A stretch of 64,000 nucleotides of DNA from Microbacterium sp. MYb62 (GTDB lineage Bacteria; Actinomycetota; Actinomycetes; Actinomycetales; Microbacteriaceae). The notes under the pieces are model-generated. The model saw nothing but the letters and a program-made list of their open reading frames with translations. It was not told where the DNA came from and searched no databases. The stretch lies in contig NZ_PCOY01000011.1 in assembly GCF_002979475.1 (NCBI RefSeq), positions 38,418-102,417 on the forward strand, written 5' to 3'. The translations under genes and the position numbers were made by a program. Positions 7,588 through 15,378 of this stretch are shown in pieces; the stretch's first letter is position 1; the number at the start of each line of letters is the position of its first letter.

Positions 7588-8264
7588 TCGCTCGAGGAGA
7601 AGCGTTCCTCGAAGCGCTGGGGGAGGAGGCGGAGCGACTCCACCCCGAGATCCTCGCGCAGATGCGCGTGGCGGCGGAGAGTGACAGCGCCGAGGGCGTC
7701 TTCGAGGTCGCTGGGAGCCGGTTCGGGCGCCTCGCCGGTCTCGCCTCTCCGGTGGTCGGGCCCGGTCTGCTCGTGACGCGGTTCGCACGCGACGTCCCGT
7801 TCCGGATCGACACCGTGTCCGGGCGGACGCGCTCGGGGCGGGCGACGCTCGCCACGGTTCGTGAATTCCGCTTCCCCGGGGCGACCCAGCACGTCACGGA
7901 TCGGCTCTTCGCGACGGGGCACCCCGGCATCGTGCAGAACGCCCTGGGCTCCCGGGGGCGGGTCGAGATGCTCGAGGAGTGCTCCGTGACCGACGACGGC
8001 GCGCTGCGCATGCGCACCCGTGCCGTCGCGCTGCGTCTGGGCGGATGCCGGATCGCGCTGCGCGGCATCCTCCGCATCGACGTCGATCTCGTCGACGGCT
8101 GGGACGAGGCTCGCCGCCGACGCACCATCGAGATGCGCGCGACGAGCCCCGTGCTCGGGACGGTCATGGAGTATCGCGGGTGGTACCACCATGCGGAGGA
8201 CGCCAGGTCGGACGTCACCGCCGCAGACGGGGGCGGCGCCCCCGTGCCCGCTCAGTACCGATAG
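7584..8264 (+). CDS. DUF4166 domain-containing protein (copy 2)
   Basis: 226 residues from a GTG that overlaps the previous stop by 4 nt, with AGGAG upstream. It has the same architecture as the preceding protein but is clearly diverged: ALGEEAERLHPEILAQM, RFARDVPFRIDTVSG, VQNALGSRGRVEML and a C-terminal VLGTVMEYRGWYH. The function is unknown. The 3' end overlaps the convergent exonuclease III gene by 13 bp. Confidence 0.72.
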   Translation: MIARGEAFLEALGEEAERLHPEILAQMRVAAESDSAEGVFEVAGSRFGRLAGLASPVVGPGLLVTRFARDVPFRIDTVSGRTRSGRATLATVREFRFPGATQHVTDRLFATGHPGIVQNALGSRGRVEMLEECSVTDDGALRMRTRAVALRLGGCRIALRGILRIDVDLVDGWDEARRRRTIEMRATSPVLGTVMEYRGWYHHAEDARSDVTAADGGGAPVPAQYR

Positions 8265-9091
8265 TCGACGACGACGGGCGCGTGGTCGCTCCAGCGCTGG
8301 TCGTAGGCCGCGGCGCGGGCGACGTGATAGGTCTCGACGCGCTCGGCGAGCGCGGGCGTGGCGAGGTGGTAGTCGATGCGCCATCCGGAGTCGTTGTCGA
8401 ACGCCTGACCGCGCATCGACCACCAGGTGTACGGGCCGTCGATCTCGCCGTGGAACTTCCGGCCGACGTCGATCCAGCCGAGACCGGTGCCCACCGTGCC
8501 GTCGACGCCGGACACCTCTGCGCCCGCTTCGCCGAGGAATCGATCGAAGTAGGCGCGCTCACGGGGGAGGAAGCCGGCCTTCTTGCGGTTTCCTCGCCAG
8601 TTCTTGATGTCGAGCTCGCGGTGCCCGACGTTGAGATCGCCCGTCACGAGAGCGAGCGCACCGTCGGCGCCGAGCTCGCCGAGCCGCGTCCCGAACGCGT
8701 CGAGGAACTTCCACTTCTCGTCCTGCTTCGGGGTGTCGGCCTCGCCGGAGTGCACATAGGCGCTCACGACGGTCAGCGGACGGTCGCCGATCACGTAGTC
8801 GGCCTCGATCCAGCGGCCCTTGGAGTCGAAGTCCTCGGGGCCGAGGTCGGTGCGCGAGGCCAGGGCCGGCGTGCGGCTCGCGATGGCGACGCCGGCACGA
8901 CCCTTCGCCGTGGCCTCGTCGTGCACGAACGACCACCCGGGAAGGGCGGCCTCGAGGTGCTCGTCCTGCCCGCGGACCTCCTGGAGCGTGAGGATGTCGA
9001 CGCCGGCGTCGTCCAGCCAGGAGCTCATCCCGTTGCGAGCCGCCGCTCGGATTCCGTTGACATTGACCGTGGCGATACGCAGATGAGGCAT
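8252..9091 (-). CDS. xth: Exodeoxyribonuclease III (AP endonuclease family)
   Basis: 279 residues. A Mg-dependent endonuclease/exonuclease/phosphatase-fold enzyme that cuts at abasic sites and removes 3' blocks during base excision repair. Motifs: ATVNVNGIRAA at the N-terminus, LTLQEVRG (metal Glu), the GRAGVAIASR segment, VTGDLNVGHRELD (Asp/Asn site), GWRIDYHLAT and WSDHAPVVVDY (catalytic Asp-His) at the end. The start is placed at MPHLRIATVN rather than 30 nt upstream because a TAGGCT box lies 7 nt before it. It is co-directional with, and directly downstream of, the YihY gene. Confidence 0.93.
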   Translation of the reverse strand: MPHLRIATVNVNGIRAAARNGMSSWLDDAGVDILTLQEVRGQDEHLEAALPGWSFVHDEATAKGRAGVAIASRTPALASRTDLGPEDFDSKGRWIEADYVIGDRPLTVVSAYVHSGEADTPKQDEKWKFLDAFGTRLGELGADGALALVTGDLNVGHRELDIKNWRGNRKKAGFLPRERAYFDRFLGEAGAEVSGVDGTVGTGLGWIDVGRKFHGEIDGPYTWWSMRGQAFDNDSGWRIDYHLATPALAERVETYHVARAAAYDQRWSDHAPVVVDYRY

Positions 9092-9098
9092 GGACACA

Positions 9099-9104
9099 AG
9101 CCTA
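9099..9104 (-). promoter_or_regulatory. Leaderless -10 box for exonuclease III, sharing the upstream stop codon
   Basis: TAGGCT on the minus strand, 7 nt before the ATG at 9091. Its first three bases are the TAG stop codon of the upstream YihY gene (9104-9102). Confidence 0.6.
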
Positions 9105-10316
9105 ACGAGCGCCGCCGACATCCCGTCCCTGGCGGTGCAGCTCTCCGAGCAGGCGTTGCGCGAGCGGAGTCGTCTGGTCGGCGGGCGGGGGAGGCGACGC
9201 CTCGAGATCCGCGAGCTCGTCCTCCGCCTCGCGCACGGCCCGCCCGGCGGTCCAGGCCCGGTACCAGGGAGCGCTCTGGCGGGCGGCGTGAGCCTCTCGC
9301 ACGCGGATGCGCGCCGCCGTCAACAGCGTCTGATACTCGGCCACTCGCCGCTCGGCCTCCGTCAGCGGGAGCAGAGGCAGGTCGCGATCCTTCGCGGCGA
9401 CCGCGATCCATGACGAGGCGACCAGCATCACGACGCCGTTGAGACGGAACCAGAGCAGCAGACCGATGAAGATCGCGAAGGTGGCGAGCAGCGGGTTGGA
9501 GGGCGTGTAGCTGAGCAGGAATCCTGCGCCGAACTGCAGGATGGTCATCGCGCCGCCCCCGAGGAGGGCGCCGGGCCAGATGGTGCGCCAGCGCAGCGAC
9601 GTTCCCGTGAGGAACCGGACCATGGCCGCCAGTGCTGCCGACATGATCGCGAACGACACCAGCACGGTGCCGATGTGGATGCTGATGTTCACCCCGCTGG
9701 AATCGGACTCCCAGCCCAGCAGGCTGAGGATCCAGCTCAGCACGCCAGCGCTCGCGGAACTGAGCACCGAGCCGACGATGAGGGAGACGCCGAAGATCAG
9801 CGCCGCCAGCAGGTCGCGAGCCTTCAGGATCACGTAGCTGCGGCGGTCGGGCGGCAGACCGAAGATGTCCCTCGTCGCGCGCCGCGAGAAGGTGACCCAG
9901 CCGATCGCGGTCCAGATCACGGTTCCGAGCGCGATCAGACCCGTGACGCTCAGCACACCGGTCGTGCTCGCGGCGATCTCCTGCACCTGCTCCGGCGTGA
10001 CCACGCCGCCCTGGCCCTCCGGAAGGATGAGGTTGGGGACGTAGCTGTTGATGATCTCGATCAGGCCGTTGACGGCCTCCTCGCTGCCGCCGAGCCAGAG
10101 CCCGGCGATCGCGAACGCGAGGTAGATCGCCGCGAAGATCGCGAACAGCGCCTGGTAGCTCACGCCGGCGGCGAGGAGGAATCCGTTGTGCTGCAGGAAA
10201 TGACGCCAGACGCGGACGGGGAACAGGCCGAGGGTGCGCTGCGTCAGTGCGGTCGCGCGCTCGACGGCCGCATCGAGGCGACCGGGCTCGGTCGGGGAGC
10301 CATCGGGTTCAGACAC
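9102..10316 (-). CDS. YihY/virulence factor BrkB family membrane protein
   Basis: 404 residues, GTG start. The YihY/BrkB core spans about residues 30-320 with around six membrane helices: GFLLAAGVSYQALFAIFAAIYL, VLSVTGLIALGTVIWTAIGW, LLAALIFGVSLIVGSV, IGTVLVSFAIMSAALAAMV, GALLGGGAMTILQFGAGF and LLATFAIFIGLLLWFRLNGVVMLV. The C-terminal 80 residues are charged and probably cytoplasmic and helical. The family's role is unsettled; old links to RNase BN were withdrawn. A TAGGGT box 6 nt upstream supports the GTG, and the gene starts just after the sdh operon terminator. Confidence 0.9.
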   Translation of the reverse strand: MSEPDGSPTEPGRLDAAVERATALTQRTLGLFPVRVWRHFLQHNGFLLAAGVSYQALFAIFAAIYLAFAIAGLWLGGSEEAVNGLIEIINSYVPNLILPEGQGGVVTPEQVQEIAASTTGVLSVTGLIALGTVIWTAIGWVTFSRRATRDIFGLPPDRRSYVILKARDLLAALIFGVSLIVGSVLSSASAGVLSWILSLLGWESDSSGVNISIHIGTVLVSFAIMSAALAAMVRFLTGTSLRWRTIWPGALLGGGAMTILQFGAGFLLSYTPSNPLLATFAIFIGLLLWFRLNGVVMLVASSWIAVAAKDRDLPLLPLTEAERRVAEYQTLLTAARIRVREAHAARQSAPWYRAWTAGRAVREAEDELADLEASPPPPADQTTPLAQRLLGELHRQGRDVGGAR

Positions 10317-10322
10317 GTCCCC

Positions 10323-10328
10323 ACCCTA
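10323..10328 (-). promoter_or_regulatory. Leaderless -10 box for the YihY-family gene
   Basis: TAGGGT on the minus strand, 6 nt before the GTG at 10316, between that gene and the sdh terminator. Confidence 0.6.
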
Positions 10329-10352
10329 TCCAAGGGGAGGTGAGGGGGAGAG

Positions 10353-10415
10353 CAGGCCGGAACGTGAGAACAGGCGGTCCCGCAAGGGAACCGCCTGTTC
10401 TCACGTTCCGGCCTG
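10353..10415 (-). terminator. Very long hairpin terminator of the sdhCDAB operon
   Basis: Arms 10353-10381 and 10386-10415 are complementary over about 29 bp with a single bulged base and a 4-nt loop. The hairpin begins 9 nt after the sdhB stop. A pyrimidine-rich stretch without a true U-tract follows on the minus strand, which is common in actinobacteria. Confidence 0.85.
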
Positions 10416-10423
10416 AACGGACG

Positions 10424-11191
10424 TCAGGGACGCCCGCGGAGGATGGCCTGCTTGACCTCGGCGATGGCCTTGGTGACCTCGATGCCACGGGGGCAGGCCT
10501 CGGAGCAGTTGAAGGTGGTGCGGCAGCGCCACACGCCTTCCTTGTCGTTCAGGATGTCGAGGCGCACCGCCGCGTTGTCGTCGCGCGAGTCGAAGATGAA
10601 GCGGTGGGCGTTGACGATCGCTGCCGGGCCGAAGTACTGGCCGTCGGTCCAGAACACGGGGCACGACGAGGTGCACGCGGCGCACAGGATGCACTTGGTG
10701 GTGTCGTCGAAGATCTCGCGATCGGCGATCGACTGCACGCGCTCCTTGCCCTTCTCCGGCACGGAGCTGGCGACGAGGAACGGCTGCACTTCGCGGTACG
10801 ACGCGAAGAACGGCTCCATGTCGACGACGAGATCCTTCTCCAGCGGCAGACCCTTGATGGCCTCGACGTAGATCGGCTTCGAGATGTCGAGGTCCTTGAT
10901 CAGCGTCTTGCAGGCCAGGCGGTTGCGACCGTTGATGCGCATGGCGTCGGAGCCGCAGATGCCGTGGGCGCAGGAGCGCCGGAAGGTCAGCGAGCCGTCG
11001 ACCTCCCACTTGATCTTGTGCAGCGCGTCGAGGACGCGGTCGGTGGAGTAGAGCTCCACGTCGTAGTCGACCCAGTGCGGCTCGGAGTCGACCTCCGGGT
11101 TGAAGCGGCGGATGTTGAACGTGACGATGAAGGACTGGATCCCGGTCTCTTCGGTCGTGTCGGCAGGTGCCTCTGCGATGGCTGTCGACAT
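10424..11191 (-). CDS. sdhB: Succinate dehydrogenase iron-sulfur subunit
   Basis: 255 residues. It transfers electrons from the SdhA flavin to the membrane quinone site through three Fe-S clusters. All ligand motifs are present: the [2Fe-2S] set CAHGICGSDAM with a later Cys (RNRLAC), then the ferredoxin-like CILCAACTSSCP and CSEACPRGIEV sets for [4Fe-4S] and [3Fe-4S]. It is the last gene of sdhCDAB, starting 2 nt after the sdhA stop, and is followed by a 29-bp hairpin. Confidence 0.97.
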   Translation of the reverse strand: MSTAIAEAPADTTEETGIQSFIVTFNIRRFNPEVDSEPHWVDYDVELYSTDRVLDALHKIKWEVDGSLTFRRSCAHGICGSDAMRINGRNRLACKTLIKDLDISKPIYVEAIKGLPLEKDLVVDMEPFFASYREVQPFLVASSVPEKGKERVQSIADREIFDDTTKCILCAACTSSCPVFWTDGQYFGPAAIVNAHRFIFDSRDDNAAVRLDILNDKEGVWRCRTTFNCSEACPRGIEVTKAIAEVKQAILRGRP

Positions 11192-11193
11192 GC

Positions 11194-13020
11194 TCAGTAC
11201 TTCCTCTCCATCGGTGGGTAGTTGAACTCGCCCTGCTCGTTCTTCGTGAAGACGACCGGCTTCCAGTCGAGCTTGATGTGATCGCTCGGAGTGGAGGAGT
11301 GCGGGTCACCGGTCAGGTAGGCCATGGTGTGCTTCATGTACTTCTCGTCGTTGCGCTTCGGGAAGTCGTCGCGCATGTGACCGCCGCGGCTCTCCTCGCG
11401 GTTCTGCGCGGCGTAGACGACGACCTCGGCGATGTCGAGCAGGAAGCCCAGCTCGACCGCCTCGAGCAGATCGGTGTTGAACCGCTGTCCCTTGTCGTCG
11501 ACGTGCACGTTCTTGTACCGCTCGCGCAGTTCGGCGATCACGCCGAGCACGTGCTGCAGCGAGTCGTGCGTGCGGAACACCTGCGCGCCCTTGTCCATCT
11601 CGTCCTGCAGCGTCTTGCGGAGGACGGCGATGCGCTCGGTGCCCTGGTTGTTGCGCAGATCCTCGAGCATGCCGGACACGAATGCCGCGGGGTTCTCGGG
11701 GAGCGGGACGAACTCGGCGGTCTTGACGTACTCGACCGCGTTGCGCCCCGCGCGCTTGCCGAAGACGTTGATGTCGAGCAGCGAGTTGGTGCCGAGGCGG
11801 TTGGCGCCGTGCACCGAGACGCAGGCGCATTCGCCGGCGGCGTAGAGGCCGGGGACGACGGTGGTGTTGTCCGCGAGGACCTCGCCGTCGTTGTTGGTCG
11901 GGATCCCGCCCATGGCGTAGTGCGCGGTCGGCATGACGGGCACCGGCTCGACGACCGGGTCGACGCCCAGGTACGTGCGGGCGAACTCGGTGATGTCGGG
12001 AAGCTTGGTCTCGAGGACCTCGGCTCCGAGGTGCGTGCAGTCCAGCAGCACGTAGTCCTTGTGGGGGCCGGCTCCGCGGCCGTCGAGGACCTCCTGCACC
12101 ATGCAGCGCGCGACGATGTCACGCGGCGCGAGGTCCTTGATGGTCGGGGCGTAGCGCTCCATGAAGCGCTCGCCCGAGGCGTTGCGCAGGATCGCGCCCT
12201 CGCCTCGTGCGCCCTCGGTGAGGAGGATGCCGAGACCGGCGAGGCCGGTCGGGTGGAACTGGAAGAACTCCAGGTCTTCGAGGGGGAGGCCCTTGCGCCA
12301 GACGATGCCGACGCCGTCACCGGTGAGGGTGTGCGCGTTCGACGTGGTCTTGAAGATCTTGCCGAAGCCGCCGGTCGCGAAGATCACGGCCTTGGCCTGG
12401 AAGACGTGCAGCTCGCCGGTCGACAGATCGTAGGCGACGACGCCCGAGACCTGGGTCTTGCCGTCGGCGTCCTTCACCGTCAGCAGATCGAGCACGTAGA
12501 ACTCGTTGAAGAAGTTGATGCCGAGCTTGACGCAGTTCTGGAACAGCGTCTGCAGGATCATGTGGCCGGTGCGGTCGGCGGCGTAGCAGGCGCGGCGGAC
12601 CGGCGTCTTGCCGTGCTCGGCCGTGTGCCCGCCGAAGCGACGCTGGTCGATTTTGCCCTCGGGCGTGCGGTTGAAGGGGAGGCCCATGTTCTCGAGGTCG
12701 ATGACCGCGTCGATGGCCTCTTTCGCGAGGATCTCGGCCGCATCCTGGTCGACGAGGTAGTCGCCGCCCTTGACGGTGTCGAAGGTGTGCCACTCCCAGG
12801 AGTCCTCTTCGACGTTCGCGAGGGCCGCCGCCATGCCTCCCTGCGCCGCACCGGTGTGCGAGCGCGTGGGGTACAGCTTGGAGATCACGGCGGTCTTCGC
12901 CCCCGGACCGGCTTCGATGGCGGCACGCATGCCGGCGCCGCCGGCGCCCACGATGACGATGTCGAACTGGTGGTAGTGCACGCCGTCACGGACGACGGAA
13001 TCCTGCGTCTCGGTAGTCAC
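11194..13020 (-). CDS. sdhA: Succinate dehydrogenase flavoprotein subunit
   Basis: 608 residues from a GTG. The N-terminal dinucleotide fold is [24 protein letters not shown] holds His55, the covalent FAD attachment site of the family. Active-site segments include [20 protein letters not shown] and [12 protein letters not shown]. The C-terminal helical domain ends with [17 protein letters not shown]. It oxidises succinate to fumarate on the cytoplasmic face. The frame is open 405 nt further upstream, overlapping sdhD; the GTG is chosen because the flavoprotein homology begins there. It lies 17 nt after the sdhD stop. Confidence 0.97.
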   Translation of the reverse strand: MTTETQDSVVRDGVHYHQFDIVIVGAGGAGMRAAIEAGPGAKTAVISKLYPTRSHTGAAQGGMAAALANVEEDSWEWHTFDTVKGGDYLVDQDAAEILAKEAIDAVIDLENMGLPFNRTPEGKIDQRRFGGHTAEHGKTPVRRACYAADRTGHMILQTLFQNCVKLGINFFNEFYVLDLLTVKDADGKTQVSGVVAYDLSTGELHVFQAKAVIFATGGFGKIFKTTSNAHTLTGDGVGIVWRKGLPLEDLEFFQFHPTGLAGLGILLTEGARGEGAILRNASGERFMERYAPTIKDLAPRDIVARCMVQEVLDGRGAGPHKDYVLLDCTHLGAEVLETKLPDITEFARTYLGVDPVVEPVPVMPTAHYAMGGIPTNNDGEVLADNTTVVPGLYAAGECACVSVHGANRLGTNSLLDINVFGKRAGRNAVEYVKTAEFVPLPENPAAFVSGMLEDLRNNQGTERIAVLRKTLQDEMDKGAQVFRTHDSLQHVLGVIAELRERYKNVHVDDKGQRFNTDLLEAVELGFLLDIAEVVVYAAQNREESRGGHMRDDFPKRNDEKYMKHTMAYLTGDPHSSTPSDHIKLDWKPVVFTKNEQGEFNYPPMERKY

Positions 13021-13037
13021 TTCTCGTATGCCTTCTT

Positions 13038-13487
13038 CTAGTTCCCGACGATCGCGGCGCACTCGGACGCGAGGACGCTGTCCTCGGTCACACCCAGGCA
13101 CGGGTCGAACGTGAAGACGACGAGCGTGCCGAGGATGATGAGCAGGCCGGCGGCGAGGCCGAGTGCCCAGGTGAGCGCCTTGCGAGCGGTGTTGTTCGTG
13201 ACGTAGTCGTTCACGATCGTGCGCATGCCGTTGGCGCCGTGGATGAGTGCAAGCCACAGCATCAGCACGTCCCACCACTGCCAGAACGGCGTGGCGAACT
13301 TGCCGGCGATGAACGCGAAGTCGAGGGCGTGGATGCCTTCGCCGACCATGAGGTTGACGAAGAGGTGGCCGAAGATCAGCACGACGAGCACGACGCCCGA
13401 GACGCGCATGAAGATCCAGCCCCACTTCTCGAGGTTGACCCCGCGACGGCGGCGTGCGGGCGCGGCGGCGATGGTCTGCGCGGACAT
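13038..13487 (-). CDS. sdhD: Succinate dehydrogenase membrane anchor subunit
   Basis: 149 residues with three membrane helices: [42 protein letters not shown] and [24 protein letters not shown]. The His residues in helix 1 (GHLF) and helix 2 (LIHGANG) are in the positions used for haem b ligation in SdhD. The N-terminal arm is basic (PARRRRGVN). Its ATG shares one base with the sdhC stop (TGATG), so translation is coupled. The short size and hydrophobicity match the family, and the operon position fixes the assignment. Confidence 0.92.
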   Translation of the reverse strand: MSAQTIAAAPARRRRGVNLEKWGWIFMRVSGVVLVVLIFGHLFVNLMVGEGIHALDFAFIAGKFATPFWQWWDVLMLWLALIHGANGMRTIVNDYVTNNTARKALTWALGLAAGLLIILGTLVVFTFDPCLGVTEDSVLASECAAIVGN

Positions 13488-13921
13488 CAGTGCCCTCCTC
13501 CGAACCCGGCGAACGCGAGCATCAGGTGCCGCGGGACGAAGCCGGCCATGATGATGCCCCACACCAGCAGCACGCCCCAGAACAGCTGACGCTGGTACTT
13601 GGCGCCCTTCGACCAGAAGTCGACGGCGATGATGCGCAGGCCGTTCATCGCGTGGAACACGATGCCGGCGACGAGCACGACCTCGCCGAGCGCCATGACC
13701 GGTTGCTTGTATGTGCCGATGACGGCGTCGTACGCCGCCGGGGACACCCTGATCAGCGCCGTGTCGAGCACGTGCACCAACAGGAAGAAGAAGATGGCGA
13801 CTCCGGTGATGCGGTGAAGCACCCACGACCACATGCCTTCGCGACCCCGATAGAGGGTGCCGCGGGGGGTCTTGGACGTGGTTTCCGAAATCGACGGTGT
13901 CAAGCGGGCGCTTGTGGACAC
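13487..13921 (-). CDS. sdhC: Succinate dehydrogenase cytochrome b556 subunit
   Basis: 144 residues. It carries the SdhC signature [20 protein letters not shown], in which Ser and Arg contact quinone, and the haem-ligand helix [10 protein letters not shown]. Three helices are visible ([50 protein letters not shown]). The GTG at 13921 has GGGAGG upstream with 6-nt spacing and is preferred to an in-frame ATG 78 nt earlier. It is the first gene of sdhCDAB. The promoter lies in the 181 bp shared with the divergent manC, which contains a palindromic operator candidate. Confidence 0.92.
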   Translation of the reverse strand: MSTSARLTPSISETTSKTPRGTLYRGREGMWSWVLHRITGVAIFFFLLVHVLDTALIRVSPAAYDAVIGTYKQPVMALGEVVLVAGIVFHAMNGLRIIAVDFWSKGAKYQRQLFWGVLLVWGIIMAGFVPRHLMLAFAGFGGGH

Positions 13922-13965
13922 GGTCGTCCTCCCTGGATCGATGTGACTCGGTCGCGTGCGCTGCT

Positions 13966-13992
13966 TGTCCAAGTGTGAGCCTGTCGAAGTGT
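13966..13992. repeat. Direct repeat in the sdhC/manC intergenic region
   Basis: TGTCCAAGTGT (13966-13976) and TGTCGAAGTGT (13982-13992) differ at one base and start 16 bp apart. The right copy is part of a CTTCGACAGGCTCA-like sequence on the minus strand, resembling short dispersed palindromic repeats common in actinobacterial intergenic DNA. Confidence 0.45.
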
Positions 13993-14062
13993 CAGGCACG
14001 CCCGATCGGTGTCCATCCTATTCCTGTCAGATCACTGGGAGCGACGAAGGGGAGCCTAAGTG

Positions 14063-14076
14063 TCTCGATGTCGAGA
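14063..14076. promoter_or_regulatory. Palindromic operator candidate between sdhC and manC
   Basis: TCTCGATGTCGAGA, perfect arms TCTCGA/TCGAGA with a 2-bp centre. It lies 5 bp from a minus-strand TAGGCT box (complement of 14053-14058) facing sdhC. It is also about 15 bp upstream of the TACGCT box of manC, so it covers the -35 zone of both. The regulator is not identified. Confidence 0.5.
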
Positions 14077-14090
14077 TGTTTCTCTGCGGC

Positions 14091-14096
14091 TACGCT
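14091..14096 (+). promoter_or_regulatory. Leaderless -10 box for manC
   Basis: TACGCT, 6 nt before the GTG at 14103. Confidence 0.5.
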
Positions 14097-14102
14097 GGCG
14101 GG

Positions 14103-15218
14103 GTGAGCGCACCCATCGAGGATTTCTACGCCGTGATTCCCGCCGGCGGCATCGGCAGCAGGCTGTGGCCGCTCTCCCGAGCCGACGCCCCGAAGTTCCT
14201 GCACGATCTGACCGGCTCCGGTCACTCGCTGCTCCGTGACACGTGGGACCGCCTGGAGCCGCTCACCGGTGCCGACCGGATCGCCGTCGTCACCGGCCGC
14301 GCACACCGTGCCGCCGTCGAGGCGGAGCTTCCCGGCATCGCCGACCTCAACGTCTTCCTGGAGTCCGAGCCGCGTGAGTCGGCCGCCGCGATCGGACTCG
14401 CCGCCGCGATCCTGCACCGCCGCGAGCCCGAGGTGATCATCGGCTCGTTCAGCGCCGATCATGTGATCCGCAGCACCCGCGTGTTCGAGTTCGCCGTGCG
14501 CGACGCCGTCGAGGTTGCTCGCGAGGGCTACATCTGCACGATCGGCATCACCCCCACCGAGCCGGCGATCGGTTTCGGCTACATCAAGAAGGGCGCCGAG
14601 CTCGTGGTCGACGGCGCCCGCGAGGCCGCGCTCGTGGAGAGCTTCGTCGAGAAGCCCGACCTGGAGACCGCGAAGGCGTATCTCGCCGATCGGGGCTACC
14701 TCTGGAATGCGGGCATGTTCATCGCCAAGGCGAGTGTGCTGCTGGACGAGATCGCCGCGAACGAGCCCGAGCTGCACGCCGGGCTGCTCGAGCTGGCCGA
14801 GGCCTGGGACGACCGCGACAAGCGCGGACCCGCGGTCGATCGGATCTGGCCGCGCCTGAAGAAGATCGCGATCGATTACGCGGTCGCCGAGCCGGCGGCG
14901 CGCCGGGGCCGGCTCGCCGTGGTCCCCGGACACTTCGACTGGGACGACGTGGGCGACTTCGCGTCGCTGACCAAGCTCATCAACAACGGCAGGAAGAACG
15001 ATCTCGCCGTCCTCGGTCCGAACGCGCGCGTTCTCACCGACGGCGCGAGCGGAATCCTCGTCAGTCAGACCTCCCGCGTCATCAGCCTGGTGGGGGTGCA
15101 GGACATCGTCGTGGTCGACACCCCCGACGCGCTGCTGGTCACCACGGTGGAGCACGCGCAGCGCGTGAAGGGCGTCGTGGAATCGCTCAAGCTCACCGGC
15201 CGCGGGGATGTGCTCTGA
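14103..15218 (+). CDS. manC: Mannose-1-phosphate guanylyltransferase
   Basis: 371 residues. It makes GDP-mannose from GTP and mannose-1-phosphate for glycan and lipoglycan synthesis. It has the nucleotidyltransferase motif AVIPAGGIGSRLWPLSR at the N-terminus, the PKFL segment, SADHVI, FVEKPDLETA, YLWNAGMFI and FDWDDVGDF, all typical of ManC-type enzymes. The C-terminal isomerase domain of bifunctional forms is absent. GTG start, -10 box 6 nt upstream. It is monocistronic, ending in a hairpin at 15226. Confidence 0.93.
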   Translation: MSAPIEDFYAVIPAGGIGSRLWPLSRADAPKFLHDLTGSGHSLLRDTWDRLEPLTGADRIAVVTGRAHRAAVEAELPGIADLNVFLESEPRESAAAIGLAAAILHRREPEVIIGSFSADHVIRSTRVFEFAVRDAVEVAREGYICTIGITPTEPAIGFGYIKKGAELVVDGAREAALVESFVEKPDLETAKAYLADRGYLWNAGMFIAKASVLLDEIAANEPELHAGLLELAEAWDDRDKRGPAVDRIWPRLKKIAIDYAVAEPAARRGRLAVVPGHFDWDDVGDFASLTKLINNGRKNDLAVLGPNARVLTDGASGILVSQTSRVISLVGVQDIVVVDTPDALLVTTVEHAQRVKGVVESLKLTGRGDVL

Positions 15219-15225
15219 CGCGTGC

Positions 15226-15255
15226 GCCGATGAGCACGCGCTCGCGCTCATCGGC
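15226..15255 (+). terminator. Terminator after manC
   Basis: GCCGATGAGC (15226-15235) pairs perfectly with GCTCATCGGC (15246-15255) around a 10-nt loop. A TGGCTTGATTT stretch follows. Confidence 0.65.
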
Positions 15256-15263
15256 TGGCTTGA

Positions 15264-15332
15264 TTTCAGCTTGGTAACCATTGGCCAGCCCGCGCGGCGC
15301 CGACGTGCACAAAAGCTGAAACAGTAGGTAAC
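15264..15332 (+). promoter_or_regulatory. Inverted and direct repeats upstream of the BMP lipoprotein gene
   Basis: TTTCAGCTT (15264-15272) and AAGCTGAAA (15313-15321) form a perfect 9-bp inverted repeat 40 nt apart. GGTAAC occurs at 15273-15278 and again at 15327-15332. The second GGTAAC lies within a plausible -10 region (TAACTT). This may be a two-site operator or a structured leader; no known riboswitch class was recognised. Confidence 0.4.
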
Positions 15333-15378
15333 TTTGATCGATCCGCGATGGCCGCGGTTTCGTTGAGGGAGGCATCAG

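Noticed and set aside
13021..13425. Upstream in-frame extension of sdhA
   Set aside because: It overlaps sdhD fully in another frame and has Arg/His-rich shadow composition. The flavoprotein homology starts at the GTG at 13020.
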